DNA of 64,000 bases from the NCBI RefSeq assembly GCF_013408525.1, contig NZ_JACBZM010000001.1, positions 434,001-498,000 on the forward strand, written 5' to 3'. The stretch is from Nocardioides aromaticivorans (GTDB taxonomy: Bacteria; Actinomycetota; Actinomycetes; Propionibacteriales; Nocardioidaceae). Positions within the stretch are counted from its first letter, which is position 1; each line of letters starts with the position of its first letter. Position numbers and translations under genes: made by a program. Positions 63,984-64,000 of this stretch are shown piece by piece. The notes beneath the pieces are model-generated. The model was not told the origin of the DNA and made no database searches. It saw only the letters and a list, made by a program, of their open reading frames with translations.

Positions 63984-64000
63984 ATGGCCGCCGTGTGCGA
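63984..64000 (+). CDS. rpmB: 50S ribosomal protein L28 (5' end only)
   Basis: The first codons MAAVC match the L28 opening (MAAVCDVCGK). AGGAG is 6 bases upstream. The window ends after 17 bases. The DAK gene divergent from rpmB is a common actinobacterial arrangement. Confidence 0.85.

Overview
The window is about 70% G+C, with GTG/TTG starts, dense 4-base gene overlaps and a classic actinobacterial housekeeping gene order. It looks like a Nocardioidaceae (Nocardioides-type) chromosome; that assignment is inferred from gene order and style only. Most genes lie on the minus strand, so transcription mostly runs from high to low coordinates. No tRNA, rRNA, IS element, prophage or CRISPR array was seen.

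Layout: 1-8156 holds a truncated metY, a LOG-family protein, a glycosyltransferase, a Tat-exported metallophosphoesterase, a GNAT protein coupled to rlmN, a small membrane protein and kynA. kynU then abuts the cdsA-frr-pyrH end of the translation/lipid operon. Between pyrH and tsf sits an overlapping four-gene cassette: SPFH/SHOCT protein, double zinc-ribbon membrane protein, small membrane protein and PLD-like lipoprotein. rpsB, an M23-like protein, xerC, dprA, comM and yraN follow. Next come a TadE-like gene with two large TadG-like paralogues, then the DUF2469 gene, rnhB, lepB and rplS. A class II Fic gene and an ammonium transporter (amt1) separate rplS from trmD, and TrmD carries an extra C-terminal GNAT domain.

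From 33 to 43 kb: rimM, khpA and rpsP; two secreted or membrane proteins of unknown function; an amidohydrolase, an NYN-type protein and ffh; then cstA with its YbdD partner and a secreted histidine phosphatase. From 43 to 49 kb is a nitrogen block transcribed as amt3-glnK1, then amt2-glnK2-glnD. All three amt genes have a similarly spaced GlnR-like site upstream, and amt2 has Glu in place of the first pore histidine. ftsY, smc with a thioesterase, an MFS transporter, mutM, rnc, rpmF, yceD, coaD, rsmD, recG and a DAK-domain (FakA/YloV-like) gene complete the minus-strand block, and divergent rpmB starts at the right edge.

How the genes work together: the window combines ribosome biogenesis and protein targeting (rpsB, tsf, frr, rpsP, rimM, trmD, rplS, rpmF, ffh, ftsY, lepB), DNA maintenance (smc, recG, mutM, rnhB, xerC, dprA, comM) and PII-based nitrogen control. 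The best candidates for new biology are the SPFH/zinc-ribbon/PLD cassette, the TrmD-GNAT fusion, the Glu-variant ammonium transporter with its shared operator architecture, a dispersed hairpin repeat with a compensatory base change, and a frame-independent over-represented heptamer.
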